A stretch of 64,000 nucleotides of DNA. Source: Cellulomonas palmilytica (GTDB taxonomy: Bacteria; Actinomycetota; Actinomycetes; Actinomycetales; Cellulomonadaceae). The stretch is from assembly GCF_021590045.1 (NCBI RefSeq), contig NZ_CP062221.1, positions 806,001-870,000 on the forward strand. The letters run 5' to 3'. Both the position numbers and the translations under genes were made by a program. Shown one piece after another: positions 41,607 to 49,750 of this stretch (positions are counted from its first letter, which is position 1; each line of letters begins with the position of its first letter). Below the pieces are notes generated by a model, which ran no database searches, was not told the DNA's origin, and saw only the letters and a program-made list of their open reading frames with translations.

Positions 41607-43019
41607 TCATGCGGTGCTCGCGGCCAGGTAGGGCGCGAGATGACGCGCGACCGTCTCGGGCAGGTGCACGTCGGTCTCGCACAGCGCGCGCTCGCCCGGC
41701 AGCCTGACGCTGCTGCCCGGCAGCGACGGTGAGCTCGCGACGTACGCCGCCATCCGGCCCAGGTCCTCCAGCACCGCCTCTCGGCGGCGCCCGAGCGCAG
41801 CGAGGTCGATGGTGACGAGAAGCGCCGAGGTTCCCGACGACGGGACACCGGCCTGCACGAACCCCGAGCCGGGAAGCACCCCGGCGAGCACCTCCACCAT
41901 GAGCGCGAGCGCGAAGCCCTTGTGCCCGTGCCCCTGCGTCGCGCCCAGCGGCTGCAGGGTGGCACGGCTCAGGACGTCGGGGGCGATCCGCACCGCTCGG
42001 CCGTACCGGTCCTGCACCGCACCCCGCGGCACGCCGGGACCGCCCAGTGCGGCGTTCCGCACGGCGCCCTCGCTCACCGACGAGGTGCTCACGTCGACGA
42101 CGAGCGGCGGCCCACCGGGCATGGGCGTCGCGAAGGCGATCGGGTTGGTCCCGAGCCGCGGCTCCGAGCCGCCGAACGGAGCGACCTTCTGCCCCCCGCC
42201 CGCGGAGTTGGCCACGGCGAACGCCATGCGGCCCGCCTCGGCCACCGGACGGACGAGGTGAGCGAGCCGACCGAGGTGACCGCTGCGGCGGACCGCGATC
42301 CACTGCACCGACTCGTCACGCGCCAGGACGTCGTCGGCCAGGTGCCGGACGACGACCGCACCCATCGCCCGGTCCCCGTCGATCGTGTACCGACCCTCAC
42401 CCCAGGCGGTCGTGCGGGGACGACCCCGGGGGTTGATCAGGCCCGACCGGAGCTTGGTGACGTACTCCGGCACCCGGAGGACGCCGTGGGACGGGTACCC
42501 CTCACGCTCGGAGTGGACGAGTGCGGCGGCGACCGTCGCGGCGTCCTGCGCGGTCAGGCCTTCCGCGGTGAACAGGCGCTCGAGACCCTCCTGCACGTCG
42601 GGCGCCGCCATCGTCCGACGACGTGGGCGCCCGCTGGGCGACGGTCCTGCGCCCGAGGTCTCGAGCTCGCGACGGATGTCGTCGACGGTCGCGTACGTCC
42701 GCACCGGCAGCGCGACCACCCAGGGACCGGCGTCGAGTCCCTCCCGGACGAGGACGGCCGGCGCGTCACCGTGCGACCCGACCCAGGTGTAGAACGAACG
42801 CAGCGGCGCGGTCCGTACGTCACCCAGCAGCAGGACCCGTTCGTGCGCGTCCTCGAGGATCGTCAGCACGGTTCGGTCCACCACGGACGGCGGACATCCG
42901 TTCGCGAAGGACGCGATATCGACGACGCTCCAGCCGCGCAGCTCACGCCGGAGCTGCTCGGCGTCGAGTCGACCGTCGCTGAGGACGAGCGCCCGTCGCT
43001 GCGGCTGCTGGGGGATCAC
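41607..43019 (-). CDS. Ldh2/malate dehydrogenase-family oxidoreductase with extra N-terminal domain
   Basis: A 470-residue protein. Residues ~135-470 are an Ldh_2-type NAD(P)-dependent 2-hydroxyacid dehydrogenase: 'VHSEREGYPSHGVLRVPEYV' with the conserved 'SHG', 'VRRSGHLGRLAHLVRPVAEA', 'GTNPIAFATPMPG' and 'GHGHKGFALALMVEVLAG'. The first ~130 residues ('LDAEQLRRELRGWSVVDIAS' onwards) are not part of that family and I do not recognise them. The enzyme would interconvert a 2-hydroxy acid and a 2-keto acid, feeding the aminotransferase. The GTG start overlaps the upstream kinase stop. Confidence 0.8.
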   Translation of the reverse strand: MIPQQPQRRALVLSDGRLDAEQLRRELRGWSVVDIASFANGCPPSVVDRTVLTILEDAHERVLLLGDVRTAPLRSFYTWVGSHGDAPAVLVREGLDAGPWVVALPVRTYATVDDIRRELETSGAGPSPSGRPRRRTMAAPDVQEGLERLFTAEGLTAQDAATVAAALVHSEREGYPSHGVLRVPEYVTKLRSGLINPRGRPRTTAWGEGRYTIDGDRAMGAVVVRHLADDVLARDESVQWIAVRRSGHLGRLAHLVRPVAEAGRMAFAVANSAGGGQKVAPFGGSEPRLGTNPIAFATPMPGGPPLVVDVSTSSVSEGAVRNAALGGPGVPRGAVQDRYGRAVRIAPDVLSRATLQPLGATQGHGHKGFALALMVEVLAGVLPGSGFVQAGVPSSGTSALLVTIDLAALGRRREAVLEDLGRMAAYVASSPSLPGSSVRLPGERALCETDVHLPETVARHLAPYLAASTA

Positions 43020-44086
43020 CGCGCGTCGATCCCCGCCGCGGCCAGGTCGGACGCGACGCCAGCCGCGTCACCGCGCCGGCCGAGCGCACTCATCAGGACG
43101 CCTGCCTGGGCGAGCAGCGTGCTGTCGCGCAAGAGACCGCTCGTCGCCCACGTCGTCACGATGTTCACCCAGTCCATCGCCATCAGCACGACGACCGTCT
43201 CGCCGCCGAGCTCCGTCGCAGCCTCGCCTGCGCGGCCCTGCAGGGCCGCACCCGCTCCCCCCGACGCCAGCGCGCTGCGCAGTAGGAGTCTGGCGACATC
43301 GGCCCGGGGGTCGCCGAGGTGCACGGCCGGATCGATGAGGTGCACGTGTCCACCGACCGACGAGATCACGTGCTCAGGCTTCAGGTCTCCGTGCACGAGC
43401 CGTGGGGTGGCTGCCGCACGTGGTCGACTCAGCGCCACGCCGTCGACGACCGCACCGACGGCTCGATGGAGCCGGGGTGCCGGCAAGGCGGTCCGCAGGT
43501 AGCGGTGCGCACGGGTTCCACCGAACTTCCGCTCGTACGTCCACTCGATCGATCGCCGGTGGTTGGCGTTGACCCCGTGGCGACGGCCCTCGCCGGTCAC
43601 GGCGCTGGTCTTCCAGAGCCGCTCCATCGCACGCCACAGGTGCTCCGCCTGCTGCCCGGTGAGGCGCGTCGCCCCGTCCGCGGGCACGCGCTCGACCACG
43701 GTGACGTCCCTGTCCGCCACGAGCACTCGCGGGACCCGCACCACGTCGTCCGCGACGATCTCGGCGAGTATCTCCAGGCTCGTCCCCTCCGGCGAGCACG
43801 CGAGAGCCTGCGCCCACGTCTCCGCCCGACGCTCGACGTCGTCGTCTCGGACCCGCGCGCCCAGCGTCGCGACGAGCGTGCTCCTCGACATCCCGGCGAG
43901 TGCGCACTTCGCGACCGCTGCGTGGCCGTCGCACGACGTCGCGAAGACCATGTCGGTGACGCTCGGCATCTGCTCGAGCGGACCGAGAGTCCGCCCACAC
44001 CGGTGCGCGGCCGCGATGATCCGGCGTTCCGCCACTCGCCGCACGGTGGCAGCCGTGTCGGTCGCCCAGCCGTCAGGAGCTGACAC
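43016..44086 (-). CDS. APH-family phosphotransferase
   Basis: A 356-residue kinase of the aminoglycoside phosphotransferase/choline kinase group. The catalytic loop is 'PRLVHGDLKPEHVI' (HGDxxxxH in place of HxDxxxxN), and the metal Asp is in 'VHLIDPAVHLGDPRADVARL'. The N-lobe Lys is likely in 'GHAAVAKCAL'. It phosphorylates a hydroxyl of a small molecule, either to activate or to mask it, or to give self-protection. It overlaps the DAHP synthase by 14 bp. Confidence 0.8.
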   Translation of the reverse strand: MSAPDGWATDTAATVRRVAERRIIAAAHRCGRTLGPLEQMPSVTDMVFATSCDGHAAVAKCALAGMSRSTLVATLGARVRDDDVERRAETWAQALACSPEGTSLEILAEIVADDVVRVPRVLVADRDVTVVERVPADGATRLTGQQAEHLWRAMERLWKTSAVTGEGRRHGVNANHRRSIEWTYERKFGGTRAHRYLRTALPAPRLHRAVGAVVDGVALSRPRAAATPRLVHGDLKPEHVISSVGGHVHLIDPAVHLGDPRADVARLLLRSALASGGAGAALQGRAGEAATELGGETVVVLMAMDWVNIVTTWATSGLLRDSTLLAQAGVLMSALGRRGDAAGVASDLAAAGIDAR

Positions 44087-45452
44087 CGAGCGACCGGAGG
44101 TGCTCCGCGGCGATGAACGCGAGATCGAGCGCCTGCGTCCCGTTCAGCCGCGGGTCGCACAGCGACCGGTAGTCGCGGGTCAGGGCGTCCTCCGAGGTCG
44201 CCCAGCTGCCCCCGGTGCACTCGGTCACGTCCTCGGGTGTGAGCTCGAGGTGCACCCCGCCGGGCGGCACCCCTTCGGCGTGCGTGATCGTGAGGAACGA
44301 GAGCAGCTCGGTGATGACCGTGTCGAAGTCGCGTGTCTTGATGCCCGAGTCGGTGGTCCGGGTGTTGCCGTGCATCGGGTCGCTCATCCACACGACGGGG
44401 TGACCTTCCCGGCGGACGGCCGCCACGAGCCCCGGCAGCGCGTCCTCGACGCGCTCGGCACCCATCCGTGCCATCAGCACCAGCCGGCCGGGCGTGCGCT
44501 GCGGGTCGAGCCGTCCGCACAGCTCGACGAGCTCCTCAGGCGTGCACGACGCGCTCACCTTGACGCCGATGGGGTTGCTGATGCCTCGGGCGAACTCCAC
44601 GTGCGCGCCGTCGACCTGCCGCGTCCGCTCCCCGATCCACAGCAGGTGTGCCGAGCAGCCGTACCACCGGGACGTGATCGAGTCCATGCGCGTGAGGGCG
44701 GACTCGTAGTCGAGGACGAGCGCCTCGTGCGCGGTGAAGAACTCCGTCTGCTGCAGCGCGCGCTCGTGCTCGAGCTCCAGCCCGCACGCGCGCATGAAGC
44801 GCACGGCACGGTCGATGTCCTGCGCCAGCAGCTCGTAGCGGTGCCCGGCCGGACTGTGCGCGACGAAATCCTGGTTCCAGGCGTGGACCCGGCTGAGTGA
44901 GGCGAACCCGCCGGTGGTGAACGCACGCACCAGGTTGAGCATCGACGCCGAGTAGTTGTACCCCTGGACGAGGCGACGGGGGTCAGGGGTCCGCGAGACC
45001 GAGTCGGCGAACTCGCTGTTGATCAGGTGGCCACGGAAGGACGGCAGCACGCCGTCGGGGGTCTCCTCGACCATGCTCGACCGGGGCTTGGCGAACTGAC
45101 CCGCCATGCGCCCGATCTTGACGACGGGCATCCCCGAGCCGTGGGTCAGGATCAGGGACATCTGCAGGATGATCGCGAGCTGGTCGCGGATCCGGTCGGC
45201 GCGCAACACGTCGAACGACTCGGCGCAGTCGCCCGCGATCAGGACGAACGCCTCGCCTGCCGCGGCCTGGGCGAGCCGGTCGTGGAGGTTACGCGTCTCC
45301 CCGGCGAAGACGAGCGGCGGCAGGCCGCGCAGCACCTCCATCTGCTGGCGCGCCAGGCCCGCGTCGGGCCAGGCGACGGCCTGCTCGATCGGACGGCTGC
45401 GCCACGCCTCGGCGGCGTCGGGCAACGGCCTGTCGGTCAACGTCTCGGTCAC
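44073..45452 (-). CDS. Class II 3-deoxy-7-phosphoheptulonate synthase
   Basis: A 459-residue AroA-II/PhzC-type enzyme from the GTG at 45452 (GGGAGGG upstream). Hallmarks are 'PPLVFAGE', 'FVLIAGDCAESF', 'KIGRMAGQFAKPRS', 'HLLWIGERTRQVDGAHVEF' and 'GVKVSASCTPEEL'. It condenses PEP and erythrose-4-phosphate, the first step to chorismate. Inside a biosynthetic operon it probably boosts supply of an aromatic precursor, as PhzC does in phenazine clusters; whether it is the only DAHP synthase of the cell cannot be seen. Confidence 0.93.
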   Translation of the reverse strand: MTETLTDRPLPDAAEAWRSRPIEQAVAWPDAGLARQQMEVLRGLPPLVFAGETRNLHDRLAQAAAGEAFVLIAGDCAESFDVLRADRIRDQLAIILQMSLILTHGSGMPVVKIGRMAGQFAKPRSSMVEETPDGVLPSFRGHLINSEFADSVSRTPDPRRLVQGYNYSASMLNLVRAFTTGGFASLSRVHAWNQDFVAHSPAGHRYELLAQDIDRAVRFMRACGLELEHERALQQTEFFTAHEALVLDYESALTRMDSITSRWYGCSAHLLWIGERTRQVDGAHVEFARGISNPIGVKVSASCTPEELVELCGRLDPQRTPGRLVLMARMGAERVEDALPGLVAAVRREGHPVVWMSDPMHGNTRTTDSGIKTRDFDTVITELLSFLTITHAEGVPPGGVHLELTPEDVTECTGGSWATSEDALTRDYRSLCDPRLNGTQALDLAFIAAEHLRSLGVSS

Positions 45453-45453
45453 G

Positions 45454-46539
45454 TCAGCCCTCCCAGGAGTTGAGGATGAGATCCGCGGCGGACGGCACGT
45501 CCGACCACTCGCCCGCCACGGTCGGCACCGCGGCCGCCGCGGCGAGCGTGGCGGTCGAGTGCTGGGGAGCCCACCATGCGAGCCAGTCGGGCCGGTTGGT
45601 GTCGCGCCCCGTCACGACGTGGTCGAGGAGTCTGCGTCGCGCCGCGTCGGGCTCGACGCGGCTGCGTGCCGACCCGCCGTCGACCCAGCGCGGCAGCACG
45701 ACGCGCGTGAGGCGGCCGCCGGTCGTGGGGACCATGCCGAGTCGCGCGAACAGCGTGCGCCAGGGAACCCGGATCTTGGACTCGCGCTCCCACTCGGTCG
45801 CCGCGTCGGGAGCCGGTGCCAGGTCCGCCGTCTCGGTGAACGACCGCAGAGTCCCGGCGAAGATGCTGACGTTCTCGGGGCACGCCCAGCACGTCAGCCC
45901 GTCCGGTCCCGGAAGGAGCACGACGCGCTCGCACGAGAGCGCGCGCCGCGTCCCGACGGTGCCGGCGGCCATGAACAAGGTCGTCTTCCCAGCGCCCCGG
46001 TCGCCGACGACGAGGGTCACGCCGCCGTCGTCTCCCTCGAAGGCGGCGCCGTGCACGACGAGGCCGCCGAGCGACTCCAGCCAGGGCAGGAAGACCAAGT
46101 CGCGGACGACCCGCCGGACGTCGGACGCACCTTGCTTCTCGTCGGGGTTGGCGACCACGACCCGGCGGGTGGACGGGTCCGCCGTGACGAGCGAGCCGGT
46201 CCGATCGGACCTGATGATCGTTGCGCCGTCGGCCTCGACCCAACGGCGCCCGAGGCGCACGTCATAGTCGTGACTCCCGCTGTGCAGGACGACGGGCTCG
46301 CCCCGGCGTGCCGGCGGGTTCACGTCCTCGCGGCGAAACTCCACGTGCGCGAGCAAGGGGGCCGCGTCGCCCTGCGAGCCGGGACGGATGTCGAAGAACG
46401 GACCGAGCTCGTGCGTGAGAAGGTCGCCCACAGCGGCGGACGTCCCCGCCTCGATCCGTACGTGGCCCCCGGCCAGTGTCGCCGCCAACGGCGAGCTCAC
46501 CAGCTCGCGATGCGCACGCGCGTCAGTAGTCATCGTCAT
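45454..46539 (-). CDS. HprK-related P-loop kinase 2, first gene of the minus operon
   Basis: A 361-residue protein from the ATG at 46539 (AGGGGG upstream). It has the same plan as the 39040 gene: 'VVLHSGSHDYDVRLGRR', 'SLGGLVVHGAAFEGDDG', P-loop 'VVGDRGAGKTTLF' (residues 178-190), 'ALSCERVVLLP', 'CPENVSIFAGTLRSF', 'RVVLPRWVDGG' and 'NRPDWLAWW'. The sequence outside these blocks has diverged, so the two are old paralogues. It is probably a Ser-type kinase acting on a peptide, carrier or amino acid of the pathway. The stop is followed after one base by the DAHP synthase start region. Confidence 0.8.
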   Translation of the reverse strand: MTMTTDARAHRELVSSPLAATLAGGHVRIEAGTSAAVGDLLTHELGPFFDIRPGSQGDAAPLLAHVEFRREDVNPPARRGEPVVLHSGSHDYDVRLGRRWVEADGATIIRSDRTGSLVTADPSTRRVVVANPDEKQGASDVRRVVRDLVFLPWLESLGGLVVHGAAFEGDDGGVTLVVGDRGAGKTTLFMAAGTVGTRRALSCERVVLLPGPDGLTCWACPENVSIFAGTLRSFTETADLAPAPDAATEWERESKIRVPWRTLFARLGMVPTTGGRLTRVVLPRWVDGGSARSRVEPDAARRRLLDHVVTGRDTNRPDWLAWWAPQHSTATLAAAAAVPTVAGEWSDVPSAADLILNSWEG

Positions 46540-46608
46540 ACTCGCGGCCCCCTGCCTGGCGCCCCTCGCGCCGGGTCGGGCCCGGCGATGGGCGTTACGT
46601 GGGTCCGG

Positions 46609-46614
46609 ATCATA
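46609..46614 (-). promoter_or_regulatory. -10 element (TATGAT) of the ten-gene minus operon
   Basis: ATCATA on the plus strand reads TATGAT toward the 46539 start, leaving a leader of about 65 nt. No clear -35 at standard spacing. GGGTGAAC lies upstream, as it does before the plus operon. Confidence 0.4.
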
Positions 46615-46705
46615 CGGACTCGCACCGAGTTCACCCGGTATGTCCCACGAACTGAGATCGGCGGAGTTTCTGAGACTTTCGGCCCCGCCGTTTCGCCGGA
46701 ACGGG

Positions 46706-46734
46706 TGAACATCGACGTGACCCCCTGCTACGGT
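46706..46734 (+). promoter_or_regulatory. Promoter of the carrier-FAAL operon
   Basis: TGAACA (46706-46711), 17 bp, TACGGT (46729-46734). A leader of about 60 nt precedes the GTG at 46802. The surrounding 260 bp has visibly lower GC than the genes. Confidence 0.45.
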
Positions 46735-46801
46735 TCCGCACCGTTGACGCAGTTCCTCCCGGTTCTGCGCTCGAAAGACGGACACGCCGAGGGGGCAACC
46801 A

Positions 46802-47023
46802 GTGTCGACAGAGACGTCCGAGGTGCTCGTGCAAGTCGCGCAGGCCCTGCGCGCGCCGGTCGTCCGGCCGGAGGACAACTTCTACGAGCTCGGCGGCGAC
46901 TCGCTCGCGGCGCTGGAGGTTGCGGAGATCCTCGAGCAGGCGTTCGGGCGCCCGGTGGACGAGCGCCTCGTGCTGGAGTCGGCGACGTTCGCCGACCTGC
47001 TGAGCGCGCTCGATGACGCCTGA
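46802..47023 (+). CDS. Acyl/peptidyl carrier protein
   Basis: A 73-residue carrier protein with GTG start and GAGGGGG upstream. The phosphopantetheine Ser is in 'FYELGGDSLAALEVAEI' (S34). It resembles the stand-alone carrier domains of NRPS systems. No phosphopantetheinyl transferase is in the window, so a general one must activate it. It overlaps the FAAL gene by 11 bp, implying that the FAAL loads it. Confidence 0.93.
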   Translation: MSTETSEVLVQVAQALRAPVVRPEDNFYELGGDSLAALEVAEILEQAFGRPVDERLVLESATFADLLSALDDA

Positions 47024-48719
47024 CCCAGCCAGGCCGCTGTTCACGACGTACGAGGAACTCCTGGAGGCGCGCGGCGCGACGACCGACAAGGGCTGGACGT
47101 GGCTCGAGGACGGGAACGAGGACCACCTGCCGTTCTCCGAAGCGGTTCGCCGGTCCCGCGCTCTCGCGGCCGCTCTTCACGAGCTCGCCGCAACCCGTCC
47201 GACCGACGGCGCGCCGACGGTCCTGGTCACCACGAGCGACCCGATCGCGTTCGTCGTGGGCTTCCTGGGGTGTCTCGTCGCCGGTGCGGCGCCCGTGCCC
47301 GTGCCCGATCCCGCACGCGGCCACCCGCGGCACCGCGACCGCGTCGCCGGGATCGCTGCGTCGGCGAAGCCGTGGCTCGTCCTCACGTCCGGCGACGAAC
47401 CGGGCGTCGCGGCGGCGCTCGACGGGACGGTCGCTCGCACGTCAGTCCGGGCGGTCGGGGACCTGGTCTCGAGGTCGGCGAGTGACGGCACGCTCTGCGC
47501 GGACCCCGCTCGGTCGCCCCTGCAACCTCTCGGCCAGGGCGCGACGTACTGGCAGTACACGTCCGGGTCGTCCGGTGCCCCGACGCCCGTGCCGGTGACG
47601 GCCTCGACCGCGCTCGCACACCTGCGCCAGGCGGCCGAGGTGTACCGGGAGTCGTCGTCCAGCGTCACGGTCGGCTGGGTGCCTCTGCACCACGACATGG
47701 GCCTGGTGACCTCGGTGCTCCGTCCCTTGCACACGGGCTACCCGTCCGTCCTGATGTCCCCGTCCGAGTTCGTCTCGGACCCGCGCAGGTGGCTGGACGA
47801 GGTCGGTCGGCGCGGTGCGACGCACGTGTCCGCACCGGACTTCGGCTATGCGCTGTGCACCCGGAAGGTGCTCAGCCTCGACGGGCTGGACCTGAGCTCG
47901 GTGCTTGTCGCGAGGTCTGCCGGCGAGCGGGTCCGGGCACGCACCGTGCGCGAGTTCACCGGCCGGTTCGGTGCGTGCGGCCTGCGGGCGACGGCCCTCT
48001 CGCCGTCCTACGGCATGGCGGAGGCCACTCTCACCGTCACCACCTCCGGCGTCGACGAGCTGCCGAGGGTGCTGCACGTCGACGCCGCCTCCTTGAGGGC
48101 AGGCCGGGCCGAACCCGCGTCCGAGGGGCGCGACACGGTCCCTGTCGTGTCGTGCGGACGCCCTCTTCCCCGAACCGAGGTGGCCGTCACGGACCCCTCG
48201 ACGGGAGCGGCGCTGCCGGACGGGTGCGTCGGTGAGATCGCCATCGACGGACCGCAGGTCGTCCCACCCCTCGCCGCCGCGCGCGTGGGGCACCTGCGGC
48301 GGACGGGGGACCTCGGATTCGTCCACGACGGCGAGCTCTACCTGCTCGGACGCAGCGCCGACCGGTTCCAGGTCAACGGAGAGAACGTCTACCTGTTGGA
48401 CGTCGAGGCATGCATCGAGGCGGCCGCGCCCGAGCTTCGGAACGGTCGCGTGATCGTCGTGCCGGTGGACCACGACGAGGGAACGAGCGTCGTCGTGCTC
48501 GCGGAGGAGCGGATACCGACCGAGCCCTCGGACGTGCCTGCGCTGCACCGACGGATCGTCGCGTCCGCCGCCCGCGGTGCGGGCCTCCGGGTCCACCGGG
48601 TGCACCTGCTCCCGCCGGGCAGCATCCCGCTCACCAGCAGCGGGAAGGTGCGGCGCTCGGCATGTCTCTCGTTGGCGGCCGACCTGCCGGCCTCGAACCT
48701 CGTGGAGGTCGAACGATGA
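47013..48719 (+). CDS. Fatty-acyl-AMP ligase (FAAL)-type adenylating enzyme
   Basis: A 568-residue ANL enzyme. FAAL character is clear from 'GWVPLHHDMGLVTSVLRPLH', 'SVLMSPSEFVSDPRRWLDEV', 'SAPDFGYALCTRKV' and 'SPSYGMAEATLTVT'. The core loop is 'YTSGSSGAPTPVPVT' (about 182-196) without the usual Lys. The C-terminal catalytic Lys is kept in 'LTSSGKVRRS'. FAALs make acyl-AMP and pass the acyl to a carrier rather than to CoA. The substrate could be a fatty acid or an aryl acid; the DAHP synthase in the cluster makes an aryl acid possible. Confidence 0.88.
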   Translation: MTPDPARPLFTTYEELLEARGATTDKGWTWLEDGNEDHLPFSEAVRRSRALAAALHELAATRPTDGAPTVLVTTSDPIAFVVGFLGCLVAGAAPVPVPDPARGHPRHRDRVAGIAASAKPWLVLTSGDEPGVAAALDGTVARTSVRAVGDLVSRSASDGTLCADPARSPLQPLGQGATYWQYTSGSSGAPTPVPVTASTALAHLRQAAEVYRESSSSVTVGWVPLHHDMGLVTSVLRPLHTGYPSVLMSPSEFVSDPRRWLDEVGRRGATHVSAPDFGYALCTRKVLSLDGLDLSSVLVARSAGERVRARTVREFTGRFGACGLRATALSPSYGMAEATLTVTTSGVDELPRVLHVDAASLRAGRAEPASEGRDTVPVVSCGRPLPRTEVAVTDPSTGAALPDGCVGEIAIDGPQVVPPLAAARVGHLRRTGDLGFVHDGELYLLGRSADRFQVNGENVYLLDVEACIEAAAPELRNGRVIVVPVDHDEGTSVVVLAEERIPTEPSDVPALHRRIVASAARGAGLRVHRVHLLPPGSIPLTSSGKVRRSACLSLAADLPASNLVEVER

Positions 48720-49750
48720 CGACGGCTGACGAGCGCACGGCTCTCGAGCTGCCCGACGAAGTGTGGCGCGAGGTCGACCGGGAGACGGCGGCGGTCCTCG
48801 AGTCGGTTCCGCGGCCGTACTCGTGCGTGCTCACCGGCTCCCTCGTCGACGGTCTCGGAAACGCCAACTCGGACATCGACCTGTACGTGATCGCTCCCGA
48901 CGGCGGATCTGGGGCACGGGCCACCGCGATCGGCGTCCGCGACAACCGGTACGTCGACTGCGAGTACATGACCGTGGGGTCGCTGGCGTCGCTGGCGGAC
49001 CGGACCGTCGGGGTGACCCCGGTGGGCGCGACGGCCCTGTCGCACAAGGACGTCGACCGGTTCTACCGGGTGGCCATCGGCTTCCGGTACGAGGTGGATC
49101 CCGCGATGGCGGATCTGCTCGCACGGTTCCAGGTCGAGGTGGCGGCAGCCGCCGTCGAGCGGTGGGCTACGGCGGAGAGTGCACGGTGGCTCGCGCGGGC
49201 GCACCTGGCGTGCGCAACCGGGGACCGCAGTACCCTCCTGCGGTTTCGCGAGGCGGCGATCTGGTGGGCCACGGCGCGGCTCGCGGCGGCCGGCGACGGG
49301 TATCCGGCGCCCAAGTGGGTCATCGAGAAGGCGCGGCGCACGTGGGCGCCCGGCCACCCCGAAGCGGAGTTGCTGGCGCGCTTCAGGCGTACGCGGCCCG
49401 AGGGCGTCACCGATGCGATCGCCTTGTTGCACGAGGTGCTCGCCTGCCCGGACGAGGTCGTCTCGGCCTTGGCGGCACCGAGCTGGTCGCTGGGGCAGGG
49501 TGTCCGCGTGGTGGACGGACAGGACGACGTCCACCTCGTCCTCGGCCGACGACGGATCGTGCGGCTCACGCCGGAGACTGCCGCAGCGTGCCGCGCCCTC
49601 GCCGCGTCCGGTGACTGGTCGACGGCGACCCGTCATGTGTCGGCGCAGCTCGGCGTGCCCGACGCGGTGGCGCGCATCGGACTCGTCCCGGGTATGCGTC
49701 GGCTCGTTGCCAGCGGTTTCATGACGGAGGTGTCCGATGCTGGAGCTTGA
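48716..49750 (+). CDS. Nucleotidyltransferase-fold protein with PqqD-like C-terminal domain
   Basis: A 344-residue protein overlapping the FAAL stop (ATGA, GGAGG upstream). Residues 35-60 have the minimal nucleotidyltransferase motif 'CVLTGSLVDGLGNANSDIDL' (GS...DxD). A helical middle follows. The last ~85 residues ('VHLVLGRRRIVRLTPETAAA', 'GMRRLVASGFMTEV') resemble a PqqD-like winged helix, the fold that binds RiPP leader peptides. Nucleotidyltransferase, HprK-like and PqqD-like proteins are known to co-occur in some peptide-modification systems. Here they sit in an NRPS-like cluster without an obvious precursor peptide. Confidence 0.72.
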   Translation: MTTADERTALELPDEVWREVDRETAAVLESVPRPYSCVLTGSLVDGLGNANSDIDLYVIAPDGGSGARATAIGVRDNRYVDCEYMTVGSLASLADRTVGVTPVGATALSHKDVDRFYRVAIGFRYEVDPAMADLLARFQVEVAAAAVERWATAESARWLARAHLACATGDRSTLLRFREAAIWWATARLAAAGDGYPAPKWVIEKARRTWAPGHPEAELLARFRRTRPEGVTDAIALLHEVLACPDEVVSALAAPSWSLGQGVRVVDGQDDVHLVLGRRRIVRLTPETAAACRALAASGDWSTATRHVSAQLGVPDAVARIGLVPGMRRLVASGFMTEVSDAGA

